The notes beneath the pieces were generated by a model. It searched no databases, was not told the origin of the DNA, and worked only from the letters and a program-made list of their open reading frames with translations. From positions 781,937 to 845,936 of the forward strand of contig NW_012236519.1 of NCBI RefSeq assembly GCF_000787575.1: DNA of 64,000 bases. The letters are read 5' to 3'. Every line of letters starts with the position of its first letter. Position 1 is the first letter of the stretch. A program made the translations under genes and the position numbers. Shown piece by piece: positions 21,641 through 34,422 of this stretch. The DNA comes from Acytostelium subglobosum LB1 (Eukaryota > Evosea > Eumycetozoa > Acytosteliales > Acytosteliaceae).

Positions 21641-24600
21641 ATGAATTATTACATCATTTATATCTTTATTACAATTATATCATTGATATCAGTCAATGCT
21701 CAGATATATCCATTCCCATCAAATAGTTTATCACCTCATTATTATGAGTTTGTAATGAATAATATGACATGGGTGGATGCCAATAACTATTGTAACTCTA
21801 GACTTGTTATGGATTTGAAAGGATACCTGGTAACGATCACAACGAATGAGGAGAATGACTTTATCGATAGAATGACCAGACAACTATGGTCACCATTATG
21901 GAGAAGTTATTGGATATCAGGCCTTAGCAAGTCACGTCCTGACAGAGACTTTGGAATATATTACTACAGCTCAGGTCCAGAATCTGGCACACTCATGTAC
22001 GATGTTTACACAGACAAGGTATGTTTTGATTGATTGATTGATTGAATGATCCCTTCCCTTTCCCATCCTAACATTCAATCAATCCTTCAATCATTCATGA
22101 ATCAAGTGTACAACTTTTTGTAACTTTGATGCTAGTGAACCAAACCTACAACCTGATGATAATGAGATATATCTAATGTCTTATCATTCTCTCAATGGAT
22201 CTTGGAACAATATTGAAGGTCCCAAAACTATGTTCTATTTTGTTTGTGAATATGGAGGACTCCAAGGTATGCCTGATCACTCACTCAACATTCAATCATC
22301 ATTCACTAACTTACAATAACTCAAACATCATCAGACCCATATATCCCACCGATCCGAATTGGTGCCGATCAAGTGATCAACATTACAAACTACTCTGGAA
22401 TAGACTTTAAAATACCAATAGATATTGAGTTCACCAAACGATCAACTGGTGAGAAGGTCAATTGTACAAATCCAGTTGGATCAAGTTATGGTGGAATCTA
22501 TTGTATATTAGACAAGTCAGGTTCAGGTTCATACAACGTTCGGATTACCAATGGTCAGACTATCTTGAACACAACATTCCAATATCGACCACCAAGGATA
22601 ACAGTAATCTATCCAGAATTCAACTCAACTGGATATGTTAGTTTGACAAAAGGATCAACTTTGACAGTATCTGGTGATAACTTTGCCTCTGATTCATTGA
22701 TGTCGATACACTTTGCCGATGGTACCAACTGTGCCAATATCTCAACAATCAAGACAGGAGTACTCAAGTGTACTTTGGACAAAGATATCCTTAATATTGA
22801 AAACTCCATACTTCCAATCACCATTATTGCCGACTCAATCTATGGACAATCAATCAAACCTGCCTTTGGTATGTTAACACTTCCTTCTCTCCTTTAGATC
22901 CTTATCCTAACAAGCAATCATTAATCAATCAAACATATAGCATTCAACAAAACAAGGTTTGTGTCTTGTTGGAAACCAAACAACTCATTCAATGACTCGT
23001 TGGATTATATTCATCGAATGGCAGTTGAGGGGCTTGGTGGATACATGACAGCGGTGGACTCGCCCCAGCTCTCTGATTTTATGATTCGACTTTGTAATCA
23101 TGTATTCTACAACCAATATTGGACGTCATTGTCATTTGATCAATCACAATCTGCTTGGACCAGGAGTGATGGTCCACCTGGTATCAAAGGCACTCAGGTC
23201 ACTCCCTACCCCAATGTAGCGCCACTGCCCTCCAACGAACCCAAAACATACTACTCATACGATGTATACTCTGGCCAATACACTCCTACCAATCAGAGTC
23301 AAGCAGAGATACTTTGGTGGGGAGTGATTGCTGACCACTATGCAAAAGGTATAGCATCACTCGAACACATGATCATTCAATCAATCAATGACCCTAACTC
23401 ATGATAATCAATCGATCAATTAATCAATGATGTAGCACCGAAACAAGTACGATCAACATTTTCATACCTTATGCCAACTGAAGGTGACATTATTGATGTT
23501 GGAATTATGGAAGCTGGAACACAGTTGGACACCAACTACTTTTATTTCCAAGGTCAGAAGCATGAGTATCAGAGGGACATGTTCTTGGAGATTGATCCGA
23601 CTGACATGTTGAGTCCCGATCACACCACAAAGATATGGATTAGAATCCCTCCAGGATATGGTCAAGGTTCTTTCCCCGTCTGGTTCTCAATTGAGAATCA
23701 ATACATCAACTTGACATCACCGCTCAACGAGACATTCGTTCAATACTACCGACCCAGTATTTACTCTGCAACACCACTTCTCTCTGATGGTGGATGGATC
23801 ACATTGACTGGTGCCAACTACTACAACACTTCTACATTGCTCAATGTTACCATCGGAGTGATGTCGTGTACCAATGTAATCATGTTGGTACCGCATTACA
23901 AAGTTGCATGTTACATCCCCGACCCAGTTGGGGAGATTTCCAGACCTATAAATATCACAGTCGAACTTGGTGGACAGATCAATGATCAATTCGAGTACCA
24001 GTTCAGTGCTCCACAGGTACTCAGCGCCAACTCTGGATTTGCCAACACTACCACATTGATCACAATCAATGGAAACAACTTTGGAACCAGACGTCTAAGT
24101 GTAACAATAGGTCCCAACAACGAACCTTGTTATAACTTGACTTACATCACCTCATCAAGAATCCAATGCTACTTTGATGGAGTCACACCTCAGATTGGCA
24201 ACACAACCATGAACATAACAGTCACCTCTGGTTTGCTATCGGGTATCAATCAAGTATTCTACTATAATCCCAAACAATGTCCAATGACCAATGGCAAACA
24301 ATGTAATGACAAGGGTGCATGTGTACTTGGAACATGTCGTTGTGATGAAGGATGGACTTTATTAGATGATTGTTCCAAACCTGGTACACCTGGAGGTGTT
24401 CCAACTATCATCAATGGCACCGTGGTCAACCCATCCAATGTCAACTTCACCAGCGCCATCATATACCTTCGAGAGTCTGATCAGATCCAGAATACAGTGC
24501 GATCAGTCAAGATGAGTGATGTCAAATGGACCTCAAACAATGTGACTGGTGAGTTGAATGGTACCCTGTCAGAGAACGTCGATCCCTTCTACATCTTGAT

Positions 24601-25228
24601 CAACATAACATTGATCCAACAGGCTAGAGAGATTGAGTTTGCTGGCGAGACACTATATCTCGAGCCCAACTCTGTCAAGTTCACCATCTCGATACATCAA
24701 TGGAAGTTCGCCAGCACTCTCAACACTTTGGAGCTCATCTTTGAGTCGAGGACAGCCAAGCAGGCGGATGATGGCTGCTCGAGTCGCGCCACCACCGTCA
24801 ACACATCAGACAACCAACTCTTTATTGAAGCAGGTACATCTGTATTCATTGGATCATTCGCCTCACATATGTATGTCGATGGTAGGGTAGTCACGTCCAA
24901 CCAGTATCTTCTCGACGCTACCGATCCCATTCTTCAAGAGTTGGTGTCGCAGTCCAAGGACTCTGACTTTGTTGTGGCGGCATCCATCCCCATCCCACAC
25001 TTTAACGATCATTGTCTGATCGATCCAACATTCCAATCATTGATTGTACCGAGTGAGACCAACTGTGGATTAGATCGTTGGAAGATTATCTTAATAGCTG
25101 TACTATGTGGTGCATTTGTTGTATGTGTGATCACCGCTGCATCCATCTTCCTCTACAAACGTATGAGTGATAGGAGGGACAACCAAAGGATTGAGATGAA
25201 GCTACGCAATGCTTCAGGACATAAATAA
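21641..25228 (+). CDS. Large adhesion-type receptor: two C-type-lectin-like domains, IPT/TIG repeats, EGF, ComC-like domain, TM
   Basis: Five predicted exons (21641-22018, 22107-22266, 22335-22868, 22941-23348, 23436-25228) join in phase to 1090 aa. A signal peptide (YIFITIISLISVNA) precedes a C-type lectin-like domain (WVDANNYCNSR ... FYFVCEYGG, about 25-180). IPT/TIG-like beta sandwiches fill about 185-355. A second lectin-like domain sits at about 358-493 (FVSCWKPNNSFNDS ... ILWWGVIADHYA). More IPT/TIG repeats (about 515-770) and an EGF module (CNDKGACVLGTCRCDEGW) follow. Then comes a long beta domain resembling the ComC/Tgr-associated supersandwich, one TM (about 1042-1064) and a short basic tail. 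Dictyostelid proteins of this build act in cell-cell communication and allorecognition; the ligand here is unknown. Exon borders coincide with domain borders. Confidence 0.85.
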
Positions 25229-25302
25229 ATCGAACCAATCAAACATAGTTAGTTATAAATATGTTTGCTTGATGTGATGAGTTAAAGTAGATATTGTTTA
25301 CC

Positions 25303-25470
25303 ATGAGGTCACATGTGGAGTTGGGAAGTCTCATTCTTGATACCACCGATCCAATCAAAAAATGTGATCTATTTGCTGCTCGAGGTCCAAGTGCAAAGAA
25401 AATGATGGGCTTTGTTGAGTCCATTTACCAAAATATCCATCAAGGTTCGACCACTCCTTCCAATGGGTAG
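25303..25470 (+). CDS. Possible small ORF or gene remnant (55 codons)
   Basis: An ATG-to-TAG frame between the receptor gene and the LysM gene has ordinary, non-repetitive composition (KKCDLFAARGPSAKKMMGFV). Its codon use looks coding, unlike the surrounding (ATCA)n spacer. No family was recognised. It may be a fragment of a larger gene or chance. Confidence 0.25.
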   Translation: MRSHVELGSLILDTTDPIKKCDLFAARGPSAKKMMGFVESIYQNIHQGSTTPSNG

Positions 25471-25593
25471 TGATCCAAGGGACAGACTAACTTCCAGCAC
25501 TTGGTATCCAACAACATGTATCATATCAATCATTCAAACAATCATTCAATCAATCAATCAGTTAATCACTCACTTATTCTCAACAAATAGACG

Positions 25594-26286
25594 ATGAGAT
25601 CATTCACTATAATCACATTGTTGTTGGCCTTGATGCTTAGTGCATCATTTGTATATGCTCGTATCCGATCTTCAACGGTGATTGGTGAGATGACATTCTA
25701 TGCAGCAGGAGACAACTGCCCACCAAGTGGTGAGATCGCTTATCCATTGCCAAGTCGTCCACAGGCTGGTGGTGTGGGCACTTACGCCAACCCCATCACA
25801 TTTGCCGCGTCAAAGGACGCCTTCCCTGTCCACTCCATCGTCTACGTGCCCGCCTACTCCAAGTACTTCATTATGATGGATGACTGCGCCGAGTGTGACG
25901 ACGACTGGAAGCACCACCACGAGTACCACATCGACTGCTGGATTGGCTCCGACTCGATTCAACGAGGCACTACCGACTGCGAGGTGGCATTGACACTGAA
26001 CGAGACCAAGATCATCGTCAACCCGCCCAACAACCTCGAGGTCGACCAATCGCCCTTCTTCAACAACGACGGAGACTGTCTCGTACCTGCACAGAACTGC
26101 ACCAACGTCGGCAATGAATGTGGCAACTCATGTGATCTCGACTACTCCATCACTTGTCAGAATGCAGCCAACCTATTCCTACTCTCACTCAATCGTTTCG
26201 AAGAGCTGAATCCCAACTTGAACTGCAACAACATCATACCATCAGGTACTGACATGTGTCAAGCAGGTTCATGTGGAGGTCCATAA
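25594..26286 (+). CDS. Secreted double-psi beta-barrel (3D/expansin-like) protein with C-terminal LysM
   Basis: 230 aa, single exon. Residues 1-22 are a clear signal peptide (MRSFTIITLLLALMLSASFV). The next ~110 residues resemble 3D/expansin-type double-psi barrels: GEMTFYAAGDNC, a GGVGTY loop and the DDCAECD strand with acidic and Cys residues. A Cys-rich linker leads to a LysM-like module (CQNAANLFLLSLNRFEELNP ... PSGTDMC). LysM binds N-acetylglucosamine-type glycans and double-psi barrels of this class act on or loosen wall polysaccharides. The product is therefore probably an extracellular protein acting on bacterial prey wall or the amoeba's own matrix; that role is inference. Confidence 0.75.
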   Translation: MRSFTIITLLLALMLSASFVYARIRSSTVIGEMTFYAAGDNCPPSGEIAYPLPSRPQAGGVGTYANPITFAASKDAFPVHSIVYVPAYSKYFIMMDDCAECDDDWKHHHEYHIDCWIGSDSIQRGTTDCEVALTLNETKIIVNPPNNLEVDQSPFFNNDGDCLVPAQNCTNVGNECGNSCDLDYSITCQNAANLFLLSLNRFEELNPNLNCNNIIPSGTDMCQAGSCGGP

Positions 26287-27413
26287 TCAATCAATAACTT
26301 CATTTCTCGTGATTGATTGGTTGATCCATTCATAAAGTGCACTACATCTACATTCATTCATTCTTTGTTGTTCTGTTGTGTTGTGTCATGTTTGAGTGAA
26401 TGACAAGTCCGTGGAAAGTTGTGTCTCGCGAGACAAACACAACTCAACGACATCCAACTCACTCATTCATTCATTCACTCATTCACTTCATTGTTCACAT
26501 TCAACTCAAAGATGTTGTATTATTTATTACTTATTATTAACATTGAATAACGTTATTCGTTGATTGTTGCCGACACAAACAAATAATACTTCTGAAACCC
26601 ATAAATTATGTAGACACTCGGTTTCATCTAGGTTGTCAAAGACAAGAAATGAGAAAGTAAATCTTCTAATTCACACAAGCCAGTGCAGTCCATTATGTAT
26701 AACCATATGTTTTGGTGGCATCACCGTGCACAGGTTTCGCGTGTAACATCGAAAAAATATTATTTCCTCTTTAATCAGTGGCCTATAGACTTAGTGTTGT
26801 GTCACTTTCATGCAGCGGAGACATTCATTTACCCAAACCATTCAATTTAAATCATAAAGATAAACATAAACATACACATGTAACAATCAAACAGATAAAT
26901 TCAAAACAAGTTATCTGTTCAACAAACTTCACACACACCCACTCCCACTCACTTAAACACCTTTACGAATTTTCGTAACACTTCAGTGATCAATCCATCA
27001 ATCAATCCAATCAATCAATCAAATATGAATGAATCACCATCAATCAATCAATCAATCCATCCAATGTAGTTGTTGGGCAATGACAACATCAATCATTCCT
27101 GGAGATAAACGATATTTGATCATTATGTTATGATAATTTTAAGTACTCAATGTCAATGTTATGAGTGGTTGTTGTTATACATCTCCTGTCATGTCCTTTA
27201 TGACAATGATCCACTCTTGATTGGATATATATCTTTCCAGCTTTGATCCAAACAATTCAACGATTGGCCAAACCCTCCATTTGATTGACAATGTCCACTA
27301 TGATAGGAATATCTATAAATACAGACATTTCCACTTAATTCAAAGTCATCCAAACAATCAAACCAATAATATACTAATTTTAACTAACAAACTAAACAAA
27401 CAATATCTTAAAA
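26287..27413. other. 1.1-kb spacer with a possible small RNA signal
   Basis: No protein gene was seen. There is a perfect 10-bp palindrome TCTCGCGAGA at 26424-26433, flanked by looser GTTGTG/CACAAC arms. ACCCATAA at 26597-26604 fits the (A/T)CCCA(C/T)AA upstream element of dictyostelid small RNA genes. It is followed about 60-150 bp later by a GC-richer stretch (about 26680-26745) that could be a small RNA. The rest is (ATCA)n-rich spacer and AT-rich promoter sequence. Confidence 0.3.
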
Positions 27414-27732
27414 ATGACTATCATGAGTAAGTAGTAGTAGTAGTAGGATCATTATAATCATCCAAAATGATTACTAATATGATGTTGTTCATTTAGAATC
27501 TATCTCATCCATGGGCAACGTTGCCTCTGCCTCCTCGATGACCAAGAGCACTGTGTCAGCCTCAAGCATTACTGGACTTGGACAGGGTGGCAATGAGAAT
27601 GCTGGACTCCTCGGATGTGGACTGACCAGAACTGTTGGTGGTACAGTCATTGCCGTTGAGAACGTTGTCAATGGAGTCCTGTTCACTGTCCTTGGACTGG
27701 TTGATGGTCTCTTGGGAGGTGTATGCTTGTAA
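27414..27732 (+). CDS. HssA/B-like small Gly/Ser-rich protein
   Basis: Exon 1 is only 13 bp (27414-27426, ATGACTATCATGA). A GTAAGT...TTTAG intron and exon 2 (27497-27732) follow, giving 82 aa. The N-terminus reads MTIMKSISSMGN, the hallmark of the dictyostelid HssA/B (2C) family, which also typically has an intron just after the start. A Ser/Gly-rich centre leads into a Gly/Val/Leu-rich hydrophobic C-terminus ending in Cys. Family members are small, developmentally expressed and of unknown biochemical function. In other dictyostelids they occur in large clusters; here the gene stands alone. Confidence 0.85.
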
Positions 27733-28013
27733 TGTTCTAGGACATTTACAACTACAACAACTACAATGTACATTGCAATCTTGTTAACATAATAATAAAC
27801 TTGAAGTTTCTAACTCATAAAGTGTCGAATGACATCATGTTGGTGTGAATTCGGGAAATGGATGACCTTTTGAATCTTGTGTGTGGTGGGTTCGCAATCT
27901 TGAATGAATCACTATTCAGTCATTATCTTCATTTACATTATTATTACTACATATATACAAATATATATATATATATATATATCTAAACAAATACATACAC
28001 ACATACATACAAG

Positions 28014-30372
28014 ATGTCTATGTTTAGAGATATTATCGATGGTGACTGTGGCGAACCGAATGCCTTGGGCAACTTTGTCCAACAGTTCACAACAGACAAG
28101 ACAGGTCTATATCATGTATGTTTGTTGTATTGTATTGTATTGTCTTGACATGATATGACATGTTATTAATCATTGAATTCTGTATATATAGGACAAATGG
28201 GAACATAGAGGCGAGCCACAGTTTAGACAAGATGAGCTGTATGATGATCACAGACAGTTTGATGATATATTCGATCAGCAACACGAAGATGACTTTGACT
28301 CAATGTTGGATAGGAACTTGATGGATCGTCATGGTCCCAATCAGATGTTTATGAAGGAGAATGGTACGTTGTCTATGCATTGATAATGATTGATACATTG
28401 AATGATTGATTGACTTACACATTGAACGTTCAACACAGAGTTCCGTTTGCCAGGCGAAGGTAACATGATATCAGGCGAGCTACAAAACTTCTTCAAAGAC
28501 TTTATCCTATCATCACAGGCACATGTATGTATTGGTTGTCATCAGGTCATCACATCACATCACATCACTCACTCACTCATTCAATCAATCTCTAGCATCT
28601 TCTTCCACCAATACCATTCGGAGGTGAGATTAGACTATCACAGCACGACAAGGCAAAGATTAGAAATAGAAGCGAAGTATTGTTTAGGCAGTTGAACGAA
28701 GGTATGTGTGTAGAGTGTGGCAACGCTTGACTGACCTACTCAATCACTAACTCACTTCACTCATCACAATGTAGTACAAGATAAAGGTTATGAGAGCGAT
28801 CAGTTGAATAGACTATTCGATGCACTTGGCTTTGAAGCAGAGGACAAGTTTGAGGACTTTGATGCACATTGGGATGATCATGGACATGAACTTGATCATC
28901 ATGATTTCCATCATCATCATCCAACATCGACTACAACAACAACATCGAACAACCATAGGATTCACGAGGGTCTGCCTTGGGAGACAGACTACCTGCAACA
29001 AGACCAAGGCGTGCCTCAGGGATTGGTGGAGGAGCATCACGAGACATATGAGCAGGCTTGGGAGGACGCAGAGCACGACGACGACTTTGACAACGCCTGG
29101 TTCAGAGAGGAGGACCTGGAACCATTCGATCACGCATGGAACGAATCTGAGGATCTGGATGCAGCGTGGGACCAGACAACCAAGCAATCACTGAGCGAAA
29201 TCACCGAGTCCATTGGCAGGATCAACGACCCCAAGCTCAAGAAGTCAAACTTTATGCGATTCATCAATCAGCTGAACAGTGGCGAGGCGCAGATCGTCGG
29301 AAACACCGTCGTACACAACGAGAACTTTGTTCCGCAGGCATTGGAGGAGGACAATGAGCTGTGGGAGGAAGGGTACACCAACTTCCACGACACTGTCTCT
29401 GACGAGCGACTGCAAGAGTATCAATTCATCATTGATCACCCACGCGAGGAGGACACGTTCGAGTCTGGCATGGACCTGTTCAATCAAGGTCTAATCAACG
29501 ATGCCATCGTCACACTGGAGAGCGAGGTTATGCGCAACCCGGACAACGCCGAGGCCTGGATGTTCCTTGGCATTGCACACGCCGAGAACGACAAGGATCA
29601 ACAAGCAATCACATGTTTGCTAAAGTCAATCGATCTTGATCCAACCAATTTGAAAGCAAGAGTATGTTATGTCCATCAAGCCAGCGACCATGTTGGATAC
29701 TGACACAATCAATCATTCACCACTCTCTAGCTTGCATTGGCAGTCAGCTATACAAATGACTACCAGAAGGATAGAGCATTAGAGACATTGGAGGAGTGGC
29801 TAAAGAGGAGCCAACAGTATAGACACATCAACATTGAGATACCTCACGATGAGGATGGAGAGGGATCGTACATGGACACTTGGCGCAGACATCGTCATAC
29901 GTCCGAGTTGTTCCTGGAAGCTGCAAGGATACGCCCCAATGACCCAGACCCCGAGGTGCAGACGGCATTGGGTCTGCTCTACAACATGTCCTACGAGTAC
30001 GACAAGGCAGTCGATTGTTTCAAGGCGGCGCTGCAGAACAATCCATCTGACTACCAGCTGTGGAACAAGCTGGGCGCCACCCTGGCCAACAGCAACCGCA
30101 GCCAAGAGGCATTGGGCGCATACTTTCAAGCACTCGAGCAGAAGCCCAGTTATGTGCGCGCTCGCTCCAATCTAGGCATCAGCTACCTGGCGCTAAACAT
30201 GTATAACGAAGCTGCCCAAACGTTCTTGGGTGCACTGTCCATCCACCCCGAGGCCGTCCACATCTGGGACAACCTCAAGATGGTGTTCCGTCTGATGGGT
30301 CGCGACGACCTTGTCGAGAAGGTCGAGCGCAGAGATGTCAATGAATTTGCCCAAGACTTCAAGTTTATGTAA
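28014..30372 (+). CDS. pex5: PEX5, peroxisomal PTS1 import receptor
   Basis: Six predicted exons (28014-28115, 28192-28363, 28439-28524, 28596-28701, 28775-29661, 29731-30372) give 664 aa with every phase consistent. The N-terminus has the conserved DCGEPNALGNF segment with Cys12, the position that is monoubiquitinated for receptor recycling. WxxxY motifs (WETDY, WEEGY), which bind PEX14/PEX13, lie in the acidic, disordered middle. The C-terminal half is a TPR array (AEAWMFLGIAHAENDKDQQA, NYQLWNKLGATLANSNRSQE-type repeats) that binds the SKL-type signal. Length is close to the animal long forms. The 3' end lies 31 bp from the converging FNIP gene. Confidence 0.93.
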
Positions 30373-30403
30373 ATAAAGATGGTTTAGTTTGGCTTGGCTT
30401 GAA

Positions 30404-32322
30404 TTATTCGATCCACTCACTGAGGTCATATGAACCGCTTACAGAGCTCTCGTTATCCGATGATACATCATCGTTCTGGTGATGTTTTTTATCGTAGGGA
30501 GGATAGAGCTCGTTCAACCCTGTGTCCGATGCTGAGAGGAAGTCGACAAGATTGAGGAACATCAACTTGCTGGTATCAGACATGCCATATATATAACTGA
30601 CCCATGCAGCAAACCATCCCTTTTGGGAGTCCAGAATTAGCACTTCGAAGCGATAGACTCCAAGTCTCATACTGATGCTCGTGACTTGTTGATTCACTTC
30701 CAGGAGTGACTTGAGATATTGTTTGAGTTGTATGGCATTAGTCTTGAACTTCAACTTGATTGAGTGAATGCCATCAGGGATCAAGACCTCGCTGATATCA
30801 TCAATGACACGGATCTTCAATCCCTTAATCGATTGGCATCGGTTAAGAAAATTGGAATGATTGACAAAAGACAGAATGTTAATGTATCTCAGGCTACTTG
30901 GAGGTGTATCCTTTGACTTTGGATCATAGTCTCGATTAATGCAAAGAGTTTCAAGTGATTGTGGCCATGACACTGATTGATTGAAGCATTTTCCGAACTT
31001 GAGGCTCAACAGAGTAGTTGGCAACACTCCCCACTCGATTGGGATGTTGAATTCATATCCGAGCTTCAACTTTGTAAGAGAGGAAGGGAGGAGGCCAATC
31101 CCCAGCCTCTGATTGAAGTTGTATCCCAATTTGAGTTGGATGAGAGAGCGTGGCAGCGTGCCTGGCTCAAGCTCAATGTTGTACCAGGTGGGGAACCTCA
31201 ATCGTTGGACCGAGTGTGGCAGGACACCGGGTGTGATTGGGATCTTGAGAATGATCTTTCCAAGGTCAAGCACAGTGAGCGACGATGGCAGACAACCAAC
31301 TTGAAGTGGTTCGGAATAATGGTGGCTAAAGCATAGCATCTTGAGTGTGTCTGGTAGGGCGCCAGGTCTGATTGCCTCGAAACCCTCAATGGTCACACTG
31401 ATGACAGGCAGGTGGGGAACAAAGGACTCATTGCCAGCCAAGCCAAATATATCCTCAATCTCTAGAATATGATCGTTCACTTCAAGTGTCAGCTCCATAC
31501 CATTAATGCTGCCGGCGTGTTGTAACTGTTGCCTCTGGAACCATTTATAATGCTCAGACGGTGTCCTATAACGTAGAACTTGGATCGATTGAGGAATGAT
31601 TGTAGGAAGAATCCAACCCCTTTTGCAGGCAATGTATTGAAGGCCGTCAGGCAGTGCTCCTTCTTCGACCCTAGTACGATGATTTCTACAGTGTACATTG
31701 TAAGAGGCAGGGTCATCGTAGGTTGGATTGCCTTGGTAACCAAGGTCCATGCGTAGGAGTGATGTGGGCAGCACATCACGCTTGATAGGTTGAGCAAATG
31801 AGGTGCCAAAGGTGAGATCCACCAAGCCGGGAGGGAGGCAGCCACGTCCAATGGTTGATTGAACGAATGACCAAATCTAAGCTTGGTCAATGAGTGAGGC
31901 AATGTATTGGGTGTGATGGGTTGAGAGAAGTCACCATGGATACATAGCTCAACAAGTGATTGAGGGTATGCGTCACTGGTCATCCGATCAATGTACCTGC
32001 TATGTGTCTCCAATCGAGTGAGTGAAGAAGGTAGGTCGCCAGGTAGGATTACCGCAGAGTGTCTGACTCCTCCTACAACGCAATAGACCCAATTATATTG
32101 TGTAGTTGTTGTTGTTGCTATCTTTGTGTGTGACTTGTCGACAAAGGATACCCATCGCATGCATTTGAAGATTATGTTGTAAAGAGTCTTGCAAGTCAGT
32201 GAGAGTGACAGTACATCGATATCATGATCCAATCCATTGACAATGTACTTGGTAAGTATTTGTGGTAGTTTATCCATATTTGAACGAGTTCTGATGATCA
32301 TCTGATTGATCAAATTTGTCAT
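30404..32322 (-). pseudogene. FNIP-repeat protein gene with one frameshift
   Basis: The N-terminus has an F-box-like segment (MDKLPQILTKYIVNGLDHDI), preceded by a possible earlier start at 32322; the alternative start is 32277. FNIP leucine-rich repeats follow (PHSLTKLRFGHSFNQPLD, GLLPSSLTKLKLG, GVLPTTLLSLKFGKCFNQ). A second domain starts near SLETLCINRDYDPKSKD and the tail is acidic. The frame breaks near 31840, in FNQPLDV/LPxGLVDLTFG, consistent with loss of a single base; both sides otherwise align without gaps to the neighbour at 32370-34294. It is either a recent pseudogene or a one-base assembly error. FNIP proteins are abundant in dictyostelids and mostly uncharacterised. Confidence 0.75.
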
Positions 32323-32369
32323 TTCAAAGTCGGATGGTCCTTGGAACACTAAGTCGACTTCTTTATTAT

Positions 32370-34294
32370 TTAATAATCATTCTGATCAGAATCATCATCG
32401 TCAACATCATCACTTGGTGGCTCATCGTCACTAAAGTCGTATGAATCGCTTCCACAGGTCTCGTCATCCCACGATGAATTCTCATCCCTGTGATCCTGAT
32501 CATAGTAGGGAGGATAGAGCTCGTCCAACTCGATAAACTCTGAGAGCAACTCGTCGAGTCGGATGTTCACCAGCTTGCTGGTGTTGCGCACGCCATGAAT
32601 ACGACTGACCCACGCAGCCAACCTGCCCGATTGGACGTCCAGTATGCGCACATCGAAGCGATAGACTCTCTGCCTCATGCTGATGCTTGTTAAATGAGGG
32701 TTCGCTTCAAGCAGTGTCATGAGATTGTTCTTCAAATTCTCTTCGCTGGTCTTGATTCTCAACTTGACCGAGTGAATGTTGGCCGGGACGCGGACCACAT
32801 CCATGCTGGACCTCTTTCGTTTGTAATGTGTCTCATTGACACGGATCTTCAATGCTTCGATCGATTGGCACTTTGAGAGATACCTGGAATGTTTGGTGCG
32901 TGCCAAAATGTTCATGTATCTCAGTCCACTTGGAAGTATGTCTTTCGACTTGGGATCATAATCGCGACCAATGCGTAGGAGTTTCAAGTGATTGTGGCCA
33001 TGCCACTGATTGATTGAAACATGCTCCAAACTTGAGGCTCAAAAGTGTCGATGGTAATACGCCTGACTCGATGGGCATGTTGAATGAATATCCCAGCTTC
33101 AACTTGATGAGTGTAGCAGGGAATAGACCAATGGACAGTGGACTGTTGAAGTTCTGCCCCACCACAAGATGTGTGAGTGAGCGTGGCATTGTGCCAGGGG
33201 CAAGCTCCTTGCTGAAATAGTCTGGAATCTTCAATCGTTGGATGGAGTCCGGCAGGAGACCTGGTGTGATGGGTGATTCGGAAACTACTCCCATGTCCAG
33301 CACAGTGAGAGAAGAGGGGAGAGTACCAACCTCAAAGTCAGACTCGTAGTATATGCCAAAGGAGAACATCTTGAGTGTGTTGGGTAGTGTACTGGGTGCG
33401 ATCGGACCTGAATCCTCCCAGATCAGACTGGTCAGGGGCAGGTGCGCCACACCAGACTCGCGTCCATTTATATCCTTGCGTTGATCAACTACCAATTCAC
33501 AACCGGCAATGCCTGTGACCATCTGTTGTCTGTCGAACCATTTGTATTGGTTCCGTGGTGCTCCATGACGAAGTAGTTTGATCGATGAAGGAATGAGTGC
33601 TGGTAAGATCCAATATTCTTGGCAGGCCAGATATTGAAGACCCTGTGGGAGTGCACCTTCCTCGATAACCCTGGACTTTTTGGGTATCGAGAAATTCTCA
33701 CGCAGAAGGTATAGATTGTTGTAGGAAGATAGTTGGTGCCCCAGGTCAAGGCTTCGGAGTGAGCTGGGAAGCACATTACATTTGATGGTCTGGGAATATG
33801 AGATGCCAAGGGTGAGCTCCACCAAGTTGGGAGGCAGTGAGCCTTCCTCCAGCGGTTGATCGAATGAATTGCCAAATCTCAGCTTGGTCAATCAATGAGT
33901 GAGGCAGTGAGTTGAGTGTGATTGATTGTTTGAGTCCTTTGGTAATACATAGGTCCAAAAGTGAAGAAGGGAATATATCACTGGTCATTGGTTCAGGGAA
34001 CTGACAACGCAACCCCAATCGCGTGAGTGATGATGGTAGACCTCCAGGTTGGAATATCTTTAAGTTATTATACTGGTAATGTGCCAAAGTCCATTGATTT
34101 GTTGTTGGTGTTGTTGTTGGTGTTGTTGGAGGGTAGTCGATGTTGGAGTCAAGATTGATGATTACCCAATGAGTATATTTGTAAAGGTTGTTGTAATGTG
34201 ACTTGCAAGTCAATGCTAATGATAGTATATCAATATCATCTTCAAAACATTCAACAATCAACTTTAGTATTATTAATGATAACTTATCCATCAT
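32370..34294 (-). pseudogene. FNIP-repeat protein gene with two frameshifts
   Basis: A paralog of the preceding gene, head-to-tail, 48 bp away. It has the same layout: F-box-like start (MMDKLSLIILKLIVECFEDD), FNIP repeats, a C-terminal domain with RDYDPKSKDILPSGLRYMN, and an acidic tail. Near 33888-33895 the 4-bp tandem duplication TCAATCAA (one extra TTGA unit on the coding strand) shifts the frame within the SLTKLRFG repeat. Near 32975 a one-base insertion shifts it again, in SLETL/IGRDYD. Two independent lesions argue for a genuine pseudogene more than for sequencing error. All three pieces keep high similarity to the neighbour, so decay is recent. Confidence 0.75.
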
Positions 34295-34422
34295 GTCTTG
34301 GAAGTGAATAAATGAATGTATGAATGTGAGTGAGATTGGTGATGAGCAACTTTTGTTTACCATTCATTCAATCACTTCCCTCAACTTGTAAATAATATAA
34401 TACTAATAATAATAATAATAAG

